From Nitzschia sp. DOCU1 (Eukaryota; Bacillariophyta; Bacillariophyceae; Bacillariales; Bacillariaceae), in contig OX595985.1 in NCBI GenBank assembly GCA_951394045.1, positions 4,650,001-4,714,000 of the forward strand: 64,000 bases of DNA, in the 5' to 3' direction. Of the stretch, positions 27,771-38,590 are shown in pieces. Made by a program: the position numbers and the translations under genes. The notes under the pieces are model-generated. The model was not told the origin of the DNA. It searched no databases and was given only the letters and a program-made list of their open reading frames with translations. Position 1 is the stretch's first letter, and each line of letters starts with the position of its first letter.

Positions 27771-28451
27771 CCCCCACGTAGCTAGCTCAACTTTTATGAA
27801 GAAAAAAGGGGGGAAAAGAAGGAAAAGAAATCGAAACCAAATGATGGCCTTTAAATGAGCATAAATACTACCAAACAATGTATTTTAACGACAAATATTT
27901 TACGTCAAAATATGAAATGCCGAAACTCCATATTTTGGTCTGGAAGTTGCGCGCCGGCCGGCAGAGGGCAAAATATGACTCAATAATTTGAAATCTCGGA
28001 CACTCTATTGCAAGGCAAAAAATGGCGTGCCAGCGTGCGGGCATTCATGCCATTTCGGCGTGCCACCATACAGTATGAGTGCAGATCTTTCGGCCACAAA
28101 AACACAATGACGGCATTGACGATTGCAAGTGCTGTAGTAAGTATTTGTTACTGCCGTTTGTTGCAATCGCTCAACCACTCATCGAAGCCTATTCGAGCCG
28201 CTTCTCTGGTTATTGGAGCTCGTTTCGGTGGAGAACGGTTCTAATTACTCGAGGCAAGGATTTGACGTAAATTCCTCGCCAGCCAACGAGGCTGTTGACC
28301 CGGCTATCATTCGTTAGAGGACGTTTCAGAAGGAACAAACCAGGTAAGTTATCATTCATGTTATTATAGAGACGTCTATTGTTTTGGATCTTTTGTAAAG
28401 CTCTGATTCGTCACGCTAACGCCGCCTTTATTTTTATTGCGTCTTTGTCTT
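27771..28451. other. Host DNA between elements A and D
   Basis: AT-rich host sequence. With the insertions removed it would be contiguous with 10445 on the left and 39066 on the right. Poly-purine and AAATATTTT-like runs dominate the first half. CAGGTAAGT at about 28346 looks like a splice donor, but I found no supported exon. No gene is called. Confidence 0.4.
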
Positions 28452-28634
28452 TGCAATACGCCCGCTGTCCCCTCGGGACTGGACCCACGATTCAACATTC
28501 GTCGCCCCTGACGTGGCGACCCAATGCCAATATCCATAGAAAGATCCGTCCAGCTAGAAGAGCTTGATAGAGCTACTTTTACAATAGACTTATTCTTTTC
28601 ACCTACATCTACTTTTCATCGCTAGCGTAGTGCA
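28452..28634 (+). repeat. 5' LTR of element D
   Basis: 183 bp, TGCAATACGC...GTAGTGCA, unusually short next to the other gypsy LTRs here (457-618 bp). Confidence 0.93.
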
Positions 28635-28635
28635 C

Positions 28636-28647
28636 CGTGAATTCACG
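28636..28647. promoter_or_regulatory. Palindrome at primer-binding position, element D
   Basis: CGTGAATTCACG is a perfect 12-bp palindrome, 1 nt after the LTR end. Confidence 0.65.
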
Positions 28648-28683
28648 CACGGATTTCTTTCGAAACCTTCTTGGTTGCCCACC

Positions 28684-30579
28684 ATGGCCCCCAACCAACT
28701 TTCGATCCCAAGCATAGTGATGCGCACCGACTTCAACGGCAAGCGCAAGACTCTGAAAGGTCCTACGGTCAAGTTCGAGTTGAGGGACGAACCAGCCAAC
28801 CCGAATGGAGGGACCCATGAGAAAAAAGTCACCGTATACGATGGCGAGTACGGCGACAACAACGCCCGCTTCTGGTGCCAATTCGAGGCCCGATTGCGAG
28901 ATGTTTTCCTTCGCAAGCCATGTGGTAATGGCCCAAGCAAGTTCGGAGTGACCGCCAGTTGCCTGTCTGGGAAGGCACTGGACGACTTCGAGCGGTACAA
29001 AGATGAGTACGTCTACGACGATGACGCAGCCTTCGAGGCAACCCTAGCGGACCTCAAGGCCGATATCTTTAACGGCGACACCCCAAGGTCCGACCAAGTG
29101 GATTACCTCGAGACCCTGAGGAAGCCGGCAAGCGCGACCTTCAACCAATTCATCTCGGAAATCGACCGGATGATTGCTGACTTGAAGTATTTCCCCCTCG
29201 ATCTGGACGCCGAAGGAAACCAGATCGCCAAAAACAACCAACCCACGCTCTCCGAGGAGGCATACCGCAAACTGATTCTGCGTTCAGCACCCCAAGCGTG
29301 GTACGACAAGTTGACCTCCAATGGGGCGGACCCGAAGCAAATCCCGGTCAACGACCTGAAGAAACGGTTCCGACGCATGGAACAAAAAGAGCGACGCGAT
29401 CGAAACAGATTTCTGTCGCGACCCAAGGATTCTGGAAGCGGCCACCCGGAAAAGAAGAGAACCCGGCAGGACCGCGACTCTGATAATGGTCGCAAAGGTA
29501 AATGGTGTCACATCTGCAAGATGGACAACCATAATACCTCTGACTGTGGTTATAACGCCCGACGCGAAAAGAAGCAGCGCGTTGAGGGCGGAAACAAATA
29601 TAATAATAAAGACGGAAAAGTTCAACGTGACCGTGGCAGGCACAGGCACGACATCGAGGAAAAGGATCACGAGGATGACGAGGTAAGCGAGAGTTCGAAC
29701 TCGACTCGTTTGTCTAACCACAAACGATCAGCGGGACGCGCTAAGAAACGCCGTAACCCAGCCCACAAGAGAAACCGTACTAGCGACTCAAATAGTGAGT
29801 CTAACTATTCTAGTGACGATTCTGAATCCTCGTACTATAAGTATTTCAGCGCCCTAACAGAAAAGTTTTTACCCCAAGCCTTGGAACGTGAGCGCTGTTA
29901 CGCCATAAGCCGACGGCACACACGATACGCCAACCCGATCCAACCAGGACGGATAAAAACGACGAAGAGGCGCAGAAAAGCGGCCCTCACAGTCAGCATA
30001 CTACCGGAAGACCACCGGATGGACCCAGCTAGTGCCAATGCGTTGCTAGACTCGGGCTCATCGAGTAGCTTTATCAATGCATCTCTTGTCCCGAGACGGT
30101 ACTGGAGAAAATGCAGACCCGTCGCCTTCGACACCAAACAAGGCACATTCACATCGAATCATCTGGTAGCAGTTGACATAATGTTACCAGAACTCTCGAC
30201 TGCCAAGACCGCCCGATGGACGTTCTACATAGACGACTCGGAGCTGGACTCGACATACCAAGTGCTCATCGGTGCCGACTTTCTCGAGGAGACGGGCATC
30301 GACATCAAGTACTCAAATAAAACAATCGAATGGGACGACGCTGTTGCACCTATGATGACGGTGGAAGAGCTTGAAGAACCCAAAGACATCAACCACATCC
30401 ATGCGATGAACGATACGGACGATAAAGAAGCGAGCAAGCCAGTGAGGGAGATGGCTAAGCGCGCTCAAAAGATTCTGGACGCCAAGTACGAAAAGGCAGA
30501 CCTAGACGACATAGTATCTAAGATAAAAACCTTGGATGCTAAACAGAAGAAAGCTCTATTGAAGCGACTTCGAATGTGA
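28684..30579 (+). pseudogene. Gag and protease of element D, ending at a frameshift
   Basis: ATG 28684 has a good initiation context (CACCATGG). The gag domain is followed by a classical zinc knuckle C-x2-C-x4-H-x4-C (CHICKMDNHNTSDC, about 29513-29554). Then comes a Lys/Arg/Ser-rich spacer, the protease LLDSGSSSS (about 30047) and a linker ending LLKRLRM-stop. RT continues in another phase. The conserved segment seen in B, C and E as LFDGTLG, between protease and RT, is missing here, so a deletion of some tens of bases probably caused the shift near 30575. Gag, protease and RT were probably one frame originally, as in element A. Confidence 0.85.
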
Positions 30580-30595
30580 CCCGGCTGACTTCCTA

Positions 30596-33247
30596 GTGAA
30601 GCCCGGACACGACGAACCTTACCACGCGAAATCGGCTTTCGCCGTACCCCACATTCATCGAGCGACTCTCAAAAAGGAGATCGATCGCCTCGAAGAACTA
30701 GGCGTTCTAAGACGCGCCGAAAATAGCCGGCACGCCTACCCAACGTTCATCATACCTAAAAAGAATGGAACAGTACGCTTCGTGAGTGATTTCCGCAAAC
30801 TCAACGAGAAGCTCTTGCGAAAGCATACACCCCCACCAACGATCGCCGACATCCTCCACAATTTGGAAGGATTCCAATTTGCGACGTCGCTAGATCTCAA
30901 CATGGGCTACTACACAGTCCGACTTACCCCGAAAGCACAAGAAATGTGCACTATCATCACGCCATGGGGCAAGTATGCCTACCAACGGCTACCCATGGGC
31001 GTCTCATCATCATCCGATATCTTCCAATCTAAAATGATGCAATTGATGCAAGGGTTAGAACACTTTGTTCGCACCTACCTCGACGATCTATTACTGATCG
31101 GACGAGACACGTTCGAAGCCCACTTACGAGATTTGGAGACCGTGTTGAGACGGCTCGAAAAGGCAGGACTGAAAGTCAATGCCGCAAAGAGTACCTTCTT
31201 CGCGGACCAAATCGAATACCTAGGCTTCTGGCTGACGCGACAAGGCATCACGCCAGTCAAAAAGAAAATACAAGGAATAATGGACATCGCTGTGCCGGAG
31301 AACAGAAAACAGTTGAGACGATTCATCGGCATGGTGAATTTTTATCGCGACATGTGGCGCCATCGGTCGCACATTCTTGCGCCATTGGCCGAACTTACCT
31401 CAAGTAAATCTAAAAAGTTTGAATGGCTGCCAAAACATACAGCTGCCTTCAACGCCATGAAAGAAGCGATCGCGCGAGACGTGATCTTAGCCTATCCCGA
31501 CTTCTCGAAGAAGTTCGTGATCTATACCGACGCGAGCGACTATCAGCTCGGCGCGGTGATCATGCAGGACGGCAAACCAATCGCCTTCTACAGCAGAAAG
31601 CTCACGGAAGCGCAGCAAAAATACACGACGACCGAGCGGGAGCTGCTCAGCATCGTCGAAACCCTTCGGGAGTTTAGAAGCATCCTGTTAGGATACGAAA
31701 TCGAAATTTATACCGACCACAAAAACCTTACCTTTGAAAGTTTTACTTCCGACCGCGTTCATCGCTGGCGGATGTACGTCGAAGAGTTTGGACCCGCCAT
31801 CCACTATATCAAAGGGAAGGCGAATATCGTCGCCAACGCACTGAGTCGGATGACGCTGATACCGGCTAAGGATGCCGAAGGCCGAGGAGGCAACGCGCGC
31901 GATAACACCAACTCGTCGGACAAGCCCGAGGTCTCCGTGGCTGCGCCGACCTTACATGCTATCCAAACTCGACGAGAAAGGAAGCTTACGGAGAAAGCCA
32001 GAACCTTTTTCGAGCAATTGAAAGAAAAAGAAAAAGAAAGGCCGAGTAAGCGACAAAAGACAAAGCAAGCATCGGCAGAAGTCACCTTGGAACAAGCGGT
32101 GCCCATCCGCTACGACGTCATCGCCGCTCACCAATGGAAAGACGCCGAGTTGCTGCAAAAATTAGAAACGAAGAGCAATTACACGGTGAGAAGCAAGGGA
32201 AAGCACCGTATCATCTTTAAAGAGGACAAAATTCCCGTACCTGAAACACTGCGGCGACCACTAATTGAATGGTACCACACAAACCTCTGCCATCCGGGGA
32301 CGGACCGGACAGAGCAAACAATCCGCCGCAGCTTCACATGGAAAAACATTCGTCGGGACGTCCGCCGGCACACAAAGAATTGTGAGGAATGCCAGCGTTT
32401 GAAAACAAAAACGACAAAGTATGGCCACTTACCCGCAAAAAAAGCAGAGTACGTGCCATGGAGAAAATTATGTGTCGACCTCATCGGTCCTTACAAAGTT
32501 CAAGACGGCAAGGGACACGTCCACGAACTATTGGCTCTGACCATGATCGACCCCGAGACATCATGGTTCGAGATATGCGAAATACCAAACAAAGAAAGTG
32601 AGACAGTTGCGTTGGCTCTCGACAGGCAATGGCTATGCCGATACCCTCGACCTACTTACATTACCTTCGATCAAGGCGGAGAATTCACTGGGAAAGAATT
32701 CCAGGAACTGCTTGACAGCTACGGAATAAAGGCAAAGCCAGCGACAAGCAGAAACCCTCAGTCAAACAGTGTCATCGAACGTGTTCACCTCACACTGCAT
32801 AACATGTTACGCACCTTCGACCTCCAAGTCCGCGATATGGACCCCCTTGATCCCTGGTCTGGCTACCTCGCCGCCGTTGCGTTCGCCATTCGCAGCACAT
32901 ACCACACCCCCACTAGAGCCACGCCGGCTGAACTCGTTTTTGGGCGCGATATGATCATGGAGAAATCATTCGAAGCCAACTGGGACGACATCAGACGACA
33001 GAAGCAAAAATTAATCAACGATAACAACACACGAGAAAACAAAAAACGAAAATACCACGACTACCGAGTCGGTGACCAAATACTGTACCGACGACGCAAA
33101 ACAGCGAAACACAATCGCCCATACGATGGCCCATTTACAATCACCCACGTGCATTCCAATGGCAACGTAACCATTGCTCGTGACAGCCGCGTTAAGCAAC
33201 GCGTAAATATACGACTCCTTCACCCATTTTCCCCTCGCACATCGTGA
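30596..33247 (+). CDS. RT, RNase H and integrase of element D
   Basis: The open frame of 883 codons continues pol after the frameshift. RT TSLDLNMGYYTV (about 30890) and YLDD (about 31080). RNase H VIYTDASDYQLGAV (about 31520). A charged linker rich in Glu and Lys. Integrase HHCC from HTNLCHPGT to CEECQ (about 32278-32395), core Asp in VDLIGPY (about 32477), Asp in FDQGGEF (about 32669) and Glu in SVIERVH (about 32776), then a GPF module. It has no initiator of its own and would have depended on fusion to gag-protease. All listed catalytic residues are present. Confidence 0.88.
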   Translation: MKPGHDEPYHAKSAFAVPHIHRATLKKEIDRLEELGVLRRAENSRHAYPTFIIPKKNGTVRFVSDFRKLNEKLLRKHTPPPTIADILHNLEGFQFATSLDLNMGYYTVRLTPKAQEMCTIITPWGKYAYQRLPMGVSSSSDIFQSKMMQLMQGLEHFVRTYLDDLLLIGRDTFEAHLRDLETVLRRLEKAGLKVNAAKSTFFADQIEYLGFWLTRQGITPVKKKIQGIMDIAVPENRKQLRRFIGMVNFYRDMWRHRSHILAPLAELTSSKSKKFEWLPKHTAAFNAMKEAIARDVILAYPDFSKKFVIYTDASDYQLGAVIMQDGKPIAFYSRKLTEAQQKYTTTERELLSIVETLREFRSILLGYEIEIYTDHKNLTFESFTSDRVHRWRMYVEEFGPAIHYIKGKANIVANALSRMTLIPAKDAEGRGGNARDNTNSSDKPEVSVAAPTLHAIQTRRERKLTEKARTFFEQLKEKEKERPSKRQKTKQASAEVTLEQAVPIRYDVIAAHQWKDAELLQKLETKSNYTVRSKGKHRIIFKEDKIPVPETLRRPLIEWYHTNLCHPGTDRTEQTIRRSFTWKNIRRDVRRHTKNCEECQRLKTKTTKYGHLPAKKAEYVPWRKLCVDLIGPYKVQDGKGHVHELLALTMIDPETSWFEICEIPNKESETVALALDRQWLCRYPRPTYITFDQGGEFTGKEFQELLDSYGIKAKPATSRNPQSNSVIERVHLTLHNMLRTFDLQVRDMDPLDPWSGYLAAVAFAIRSTYHTPTRATPAELVFGRDMIMEKSFEANWDDIRRQKQKLINDNNTRENKKRKYHDYRVGDQILYRRRKTAKHNRPYDGPFTITHVHSNGNVTIARDSRVKQRVNIRLLHPFSPRTS

Positions 33248-33269
33248 CGTGCCCTTGGAAGGAAGCGAG

Positions 33270-33443
33270 TGCAATACGCCCGCTGTCCCCTCGGGACTGG
33301 ACGCACGATTCAACATTCGTCGCCCCTGACGTGGCGACCCAATGCCGATATCCATAGAAAGATCCGTCCAGCTAGAAGAGCTTGATAGAGCTACTTTTAC
33401 AATAGACTTATTCTTTTCACCTACATCTACTTTTCATCGCTAG
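33270..33443 (+). repeat. 3' LTR of element D, left part
   Basis: 174 bp ending in CTAG, the TSD of element E. The remaining 9 bp are at 39052-39060. The polypurine tract GGAAGGAAGCGAG lies just upstream. Confidence 0.93.
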
Positions 33444-33900
33444 TGCACTACGCTGAAAGTACGATGAAAAAGTTGTAGTGGAAATAATTGTGAGATCTAA
33501 GTTATCGCTGATTCTATCGCTCCTAGACCACCAGGGTCTTTCCTCAACGCATCCTACATGCGTTGGATACAACTCCCACCGATCTAGCTTCTCGAATCTC
33601 TTCAAGGTCCATAGCTAGATACCGTTGGAAGTTCTATTCCAGTAGTAGACGTCGACGGCTCGCCGCGCTCGCCGTTGTCGTCGTCATTGCTCGTCAGCCG
33701 CGCCGGCCTTGCCCGTCCGTCCGTGCGTCCACAGACGTTCGACCAAGTCGACGTCGGCCAGGTATGTATCTGAGGTATGTTGGTACTACACGTAGGCCAT
33801 TGTGTGTACTCATCGTTCGAACATTCTAACATTCCAGTGTTACAACATTCTAACGTTCTAACTACTTGTTAGATCTAGAGGGGTATTCTAGTGTACTGCA
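33444..33900 (-). repeat. 3' LTR of element E
   Basis: 457 bp, identical to 38591-39047. In element orientation it starts TGCAGTACAC and ends GTAGTGCA, like element B. Confidence 0.95.
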
Positions 33901-33930
33901 TGCGCCCCCATGACAAGGGCTTCTAAGAGC

Positions 33931-36900
33931 TCACTCGTCAGCAGCATCGCGTTCCTCGTACAGATGCAGATTCCGGATATTGTATGTTTGTTGCACCGCT
34001 CCTTTTCTGATGCGAATAGAGCCATTGTCATTAATGTGCACGATCTCATACGGACCGCTATAAGGATTCGTCCCATACTTACGGGATTGTTCATTACGGA
34101 CCATTACCTTCTGTCCTACGCGATACCGGTAAACTCTTCGCGTCTTGTTTTCAGCTGTGTTATTTTGGATAATACGAGATTCCTTTCGTTCCTTAATTAA
34201 TTTCCAGTTGGCTTCGAACCGGGTATTTAGGATAGCGTCGCGGCCAAACACTAGCTGTGTTGGCGTCGCTTGCATCGTTGTGTGATACGTTGCGCGTACT
34301 GCGAACATAGTGGCTGCAAGGACTCCGTCCAGTGACTCCGTGTCTTCGGAGTTTTGCAACTCGAAAGTGCGAATCATGTTCCCTATGGTTTGGTGAACTC
34401 GCTCGATAATTGAATTAGCCTGCGGGTTTCGCGCTGTGATTGGCTTGGTCATTACGCCGTAGTCTTCGCGCACCATTCTTCGGAATTCTCCCATGAATTC
34501 AGTTCCGCGGTCATAAATAATCTTTTGTGGCCACGGATATCTCGTAAACCACGCCATTTCGGCCGCACTGGCTATCGAAAAGGCTTCTTTATTTGCTATA
34601 CGTACCATCTCGAACCATCCGGTTGCGGGATCTATCATCGTGAGACACCATAGTTGTAGTGTCTTCTTACTACCTAGTTGTTTTATCTTATATGGACCTA
34701 TCAGGTCGACACATAGCGTATCCCAAGGGTCTATTTCTGCTGCCTTGGGTGGAAGATGCCCGTACTTGACTGTCTTTCGCTTTGTCAGCTGACAGGTCGG
34801 ACAGGACTTGCAGATCCGCTCGACATCGCCGCGGATGTTTTTCCAGTAGAAGTGTTGTCGAATCGTTTGTTCGGTACGCGTTTCTCCTGGGTGACAGAGC
34901 ATCTCGTGATACCACTTGACGCACCGCTTCTGGAGACTCGTTGGGAGAACAATCTTGTCCTCGCGTACTATTAGTTCTCGCTTCTTTCCGCCCCCACGAT
35001 AGACTTTGACTGAATATCGCGGGTTTGTACGTACTTTAGATAATAAGGCGCGGTCGGCATTCTGCATGCGCGCTATGTTCTTGTAAGTTAGGGGGAATGC
35101 ATCGCGCGGTAATTCGTCGCCCGCCAAAAACTCATTTAAGTGAGATTCGGGGAAAGCTCTATCGTCGAGATCGAGTCGACTAAGCGCGTCCGCAACGACG
35201 TTGTGCTCGCCCTTGATATAGACGAGTTCGGGGCCAAACTCCTCGATTAAGAGGCGCCAACGCATGACGCGCTCCGTGTTAAATTCTTTATACGTAAGAT
35301 TTTTATGGTCTGTGAAGACTCTGATTCGCTGTCCCAAAAGGATATTGCGAAATTCTTTAAGTGTTTCGACGATAGCTAAAAGCTCTCGTTCCGTCGTAGT
35401 GTAGCGCGTTTGCGCAGGGTTCAGCTTTCGACTATAGAACGCAATCGGTTTCCCGCGTTGCGATAACACTGCACCTAGCTGAGTATGACTAGCATCGGTG
35501 TGTATTTCGAATGGTATGTTGAAATCGGGGTATGTTAGTAGTGTCTGCTTACTTATAATTCGTTTCATCGTGTCGAAGGCATTCTGCTCGACCGGACCCC
35601 ATTGCCATTTGGCTTCTTTAGAAGTTAGCGCACTCAGAGGGGCTAAAACTTCAGAGCGACGAATCCACATGTCGCGGTAGTAGTTAACTACGCCTATGAA
35701 CTTACGTAGCTCGCGTTTATTGGTAGGTGCTTTCATAGCGTGAATAGCCTCTACTTTCTTTGCGACTGGTTGGATTCCGTCTCGCGTTATCCAGTACCCA
35801 AGGTATTCTAGTTCGCCACGGGCGAAGAACGACTTTCGGGCGTTCACCTTAAGACCGGTGTCTTTTAGACGTTTGAAAATGACTTCTAGTTTCTCTAGGT
35901 GGTCATCAAAATCGCCTGTAGTTAGTTCTAGTAGATCGTCGATGTACACTCGTACGTACTCTAGATCCTCAAAGAGGGTGCCCATTTTCTCTTGGAAAAT
36001 GTCGGGACTATTCGAGAGCCCCATCGGCAAGCGTTGCATTTCGTACTTACCCCAAGGGAGTACGATAGTACATAGTTTCTTACTGTCTGGGCTTAACTCT
36101 ATGTGGTAGTAACCCATGTTGAGGTCGAGACTCGTCGCGTACTGAAAGCCTTCTAGCTTCATCAGTAAGTCCTGAATCTTTGGGATTGGATACGGCTTGC
36201 GTTTAATCCGTTTGTTCAACTCTCTGAAGTCGTTGATGAATCGAACTGTTCCATCCTTTTTGGGGATGATAAAGGTGGGCGCACCCCATTCGGAGCGGTT
36301 CACCTTTTTGAGTACTCCGACTTGACAGAGTCGTTCGACTTCATCGCGCAGGGTACGCTCGTACGCTTTTGGTACCGGGTACGCTCTAGCATGGTACGGC
36401 TTGGCACCTTCTACTAGTTCAATGTCATAGGGGGCCCCACGCCATCGGCCGAGGGTACCGTCGAATAGTGTCTGGTATTTTGCTAGTAGCTGTTCTAGCT
36501 TACTCTGCTCATCCTTACTAAGGTGAGCTTGCTCTCTAGCAATGCTACGTGCATCGGCTTTCTCGTACTTGGCGTCGAGAATTTCTTTGACGCGGTCCGA
36601 CATCTCGTCAACGTGTCCGCGTTCATGTACATGATACGACGTCGCCGTCGTCGCATCTATTTCTTTCATTGGCATACGTGCATCGTCCCATTCTACTTCC
36701 ATAGCCTTGAAGTCGATCACTAGACCTAGCTCTTGCATGAGGTCTCTGCCTATAATCATGTCGTAGTTACCTAGATCATCTGCTAGGTGAAAGTCCCACT
36801 CGATCAATCGATCGTCGTGTAGTTCCGGTAGACTGAGTTGCGTGGTCACGCGTTCAGTACACTTATAACTACCGCTCATAGTTGTGAATACAGTAGTCGC

Positions 36901-37368
36901 CTTTTGGGTCTTTATTTTTAGTTTGCTAGCACTGCTCTTCTTCCAGAGACAGCCACTACCGCCAGAGTCAAGAAGTGCTTTGACGTTTACTACTTGTTGC
37001 CGACGTCCGCCGCGTTGGTTAACACGTGCAAACGTGATCGGTACTAGATGACTGGATTTTTGTCGTTTGTTTGAGCCTACAGTTCGACTACCTCGAATCG
37101 TGTTCAATAAGTAAAGCTCGCGCTCGCGCTGTGCTTCCGCCAGACATGCGTCGAGAGAGCTGAAACTTCGAGATTTCGTTAGTTTAACGAAATTTCGACT
37201 TGCGTGTGATTTTTGCGAATTTTGTGTTGCGCTTGTAACGCTATCGCTATTGTAAAATGATTCCATCTGTTGGACATCGTCCCTTTGGATAGAACTAGTG
37301 TAATTGTTCAATTCACCACTATTATTACTGTTGTATTCATATTCACACGTAGTCACCGGCTCACATCG
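33931..37368 (-). CDS. Pol polyprotein of element E (protease, RT, RNase H, integrase)
   Basis: The frame is open from the codon after the gag TGA (37371-37369) to TGA 33931, about 1145 codons. The first residues are RCEPVTTCEYEY and the first ATG is not until 37266. Protease LLDSGGS (about residue 130). RT SLDLNMGYYHI and YIDD (about 470). RNase H EIHTDASHTQLGAV (about 620). Integrase HHCC from HEMLCHPGE to CPTCQ, core Asp VDLIGPY, Asp YDRGTEF, Glu SIIERVH, then a GPY module. Same phase as gag with no intervening second stop, so UGA readthrough would give gag-pol. All catalytic residues are present, in contrast to the related element B. Confidence 0.93.
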   Translation of the reverse strand, partial: RCEPVTTCEYEYNSNNSGELNNYTSSIQRDDVQQMESFYNSDSVTSATQNSQKSHASRNFVKLTKSRSFSSLDACLAEAQRERELYLLNTIRGSRTVGSNKRQKSSHLVPITFARVNQRGGRRQQVVNVKALLDSGGSGCLWKKSSASKLKIKTQKATTVFTTMSGSYKCTERVTTQLSLPELHDDRLIEWDFHLADDLGNYDMIIGRDLMQELGLVIDFKAMEVEWDDARMPMKEIDATTATSYHVHERGHVDEMSDRVKEILDAKYEKADARSIAREQAHLSKDEQSKLEQLLAKYQTLFDGTLGRWRGAPYDIELVEGAKPYHARAYPVPKAYERTLRDEVERLCQVGVLKKVNRSEWGAPTFIIPKKDGTVRFINDFRELNKRIKRKPYPIPKIQDLLMKLEGFQYATSLDLNMGYYHIELSPDSKKLCTIVLPWGKYEMQRLPMGLSNSPDIFQEKMGTLFEDLEYVRVYIDDLLELTTGDFDDHLEKLEVIFKRLKDTGLKVNARKSFFARGELEYLGYWITRDGIQPVAKKVEAIHAMKAPTNKRELRKFIGVVNYYRDMWIRRSEVLAPLSALTSKEAKWQWGPVEQNAFDTMKRIISKQTLLTYPDFNIPFEIHTDASHTQLGAVLSQRGKPIAFYSRKLNPAQTRYTTTERELLAIVETLKEFRNILLGQRIRVFTDHKNLTYKEFNTERVMRWRLLIEEFGPELVYIKGEHNVVADALSRLDLDDRAFPESHLNEFLAGDELPRDAFPLTYKNIARMQNADRALLSKVRTNPRYSVKVYRGGGKKRELIVREDKIVLPTSLQKRCVKWYHEMLCHPGETRTEQTIRQHFYWKNIRGDVERICKSCPTCQLTKRKTVKYGHLPPKAAEIDPWDTLCVDLIGPYKIKQLGSKKTLQLWCLTMIDPATGWFEMVRIANKEAFSIASAAEMAWFTRYPWPQKIIYDRGTEFMGEFRRMVREDYGVMTKPITARNPQANSIIERVHQTIGNMIRTFELQNSEDTESLDGVLAATMFAVRATYHTTMQATPTQLVFGRDAILNTRFEANWKLIKERKESRIIQNNTAENKTRRVYRYRVGQKVMVRNEQSRKYGTNPYSGPYEIVHINDNGSIRIRKGAVQQTYNIRNLHLYEERDAADE

Positions 37369-38553
37369 TCAATCCATTTCGGTGTCGCTGTCACTGCCGT
37401 CGCTGACACTGAGTTTGTCGAAGTCGATACCGTCGAGATCATCCATATCGTAATTGAAATTATCCATCGAGGGAGGATCTTCGGCCTTGCGTTTCTTTGC
37501 GGATTGTTTGACCGCGTTCTCGACCATCGACTTGATGTAGGCATGAAGCTCGCCTGTTTTCTTTTTCTTTTCGCCATCGCCATCGCTGTCGCTGCGGCGC
37601 CAAGTTTTGTTTTCGAAGCGGGCCTTTTTGAAACGACCTGCGACGTTCGAATGGGCAGCCGCCATCTTCTTTGCTTGATCCTTCAAAATAAGGCAATCAT
37701 GGGTAGCATGGGTGTTGTTAGCGCCATGATAAAGACAATCATACTTGGCCTTACCGTCGGTTCCCGCTCTCGGGCCTCCGCGCTTCCTCTTCGAGGGTTT
37801 TTCGTCATTCGACTTGCCGTTGTTGTCTGCCTTCTTGCTGAGGGCTTCATTGATCTCCTCGGTAGCTTCCAGCCGTTCGCAGAAGTCTACAAAGTCTTGA
37901 ACCGTGTGGTCCACGGGCTCGAATCCCTGTAGGATCATCTCCTTGCGCCACTTGGCGGGGATTCCAAACTCGCAATTCTCCATGAGCTCGTCGTCGGGAA
38001 TTTTGTTTTTCTCGCCTTTCTCGTCGAATAGCGCGAGGTAATCGTTTAGCTCGCGGAGCCGAGCCACATACGCCTTCATTGTCATCGTCGGGGGCTTTCG
38101 GCAGATCCGACGCATATAGCGCTTTTGAAGTTGCACTGCGCGTTTTGGGAGGACATACGCCGTAACCGCGTGCAAACTTTTCTCAAAACTCTCAGGAGTT
38201 TCGGCTTCGAGTTCCGAGGCCTTCGCGTTGAACGCGGCCAATACCTGGCCTTTCAGCAAATTGCGTGTTAACGCAAATTTCTGAGGTCCCGTAGTCAAGT
38301 CCTGACCCGCGATCACATCCTTAAGTCCGATAAGGAAAAGGAACCACTCTTCGGGCGTTCCGTCCGTGAAATGCGGTTGTTTGACGCGTCGCGTCAACGA
38401 CTTTTTATCCTTTGGGTCAATGCGCAAGTCGTATTGACTGTACGCCCCGTCTTTGAGCTCCTTTGGCTCGGGTCTTTCGATACTGACCGGTGCTGATTTG
38501 AAGCCCTGCTTCTCGGCAGCGGTCTTCTTCGGGATGCTGTTTGCAATCTTCAT
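37369..38553 (-). CDS. Gag protein of element E
   Basis: 394 residues from ATG 38553 (MKIANSIPKK) to TGA 37369. The phase is also open upstream to the LTR without an ATG. The capsid-like region carries YMRRICRKPP, shared with B. A zinc knuckle of type C-x2-H-x5-H-x4-C (CLYHGANNTHATHDC) lies at about 37700-37745. The tail is acidic (DSDTEMD). The stop context is GAT TGA CGA. The next codons RCEPV match RCERV at the same place in B, which suggests selection on translation past the stop. Confidence 0.9.
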   Translation of the reverse strand: MKIANSIPKKTAAEKQGFKSAPVSIERPEPKELKDGAYSQYDLRIDPKDKKSLTRRVKQPHFTDGTPEEWFLFLIGLKDVIAGQDLTTGPQKFALTRNLLKGQVLAAFNAKASELEAETPESFEKSLHAVTAYVLPKRAVQLQKRYMRRICRKPPTMTMKAYVARLRELNDYLALFDEKGEKNKIPDDELMENCEFGIPAKWRKEMILQGFEPVDHTVQDFVDFCERLEATEEINEALSKKADNNGKSNDEKPSKRKRGGPRAGTDGKAKYDCLYHGANNTHATHDCLILKDQAKKMAAAHSNVAGRFKKARFENKTWRRSDSDGDGEKKKKTGELHAYIKSMVENAVKQSAKKRKAEDPPSMDNFNYDMDDLDGIDFDKLSVSDGSDSDTEMD

Positions 38554-38577
38554 CTTTAGCTCACGCGTGTAACGTGG

Positions 38578-38589
38578 AGTGTTAACACT
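38578..38589. promoter_or_regulatory. Palindrome at primer-binding position, element E
   Basis: AGTGTTAACACT, identical to element B, 1 nt inside the 5' LTR (minus-strand element). Confidence 0.65.
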
Positions 38590-38590
38590 G

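Noticed and set aside
28335..28360. CAGGTAAGT splice-donor-like site that could start an intron ending at the TAG before 39887
   Set aside because: The phase upstream meets TGA without an ATG, so no coding first exon is supported.
33563..33829. 88-codon frame present twice (also 38710-38976)
   Set aside because: Both copies are inside the identical LTRs of element E and show no protein features.
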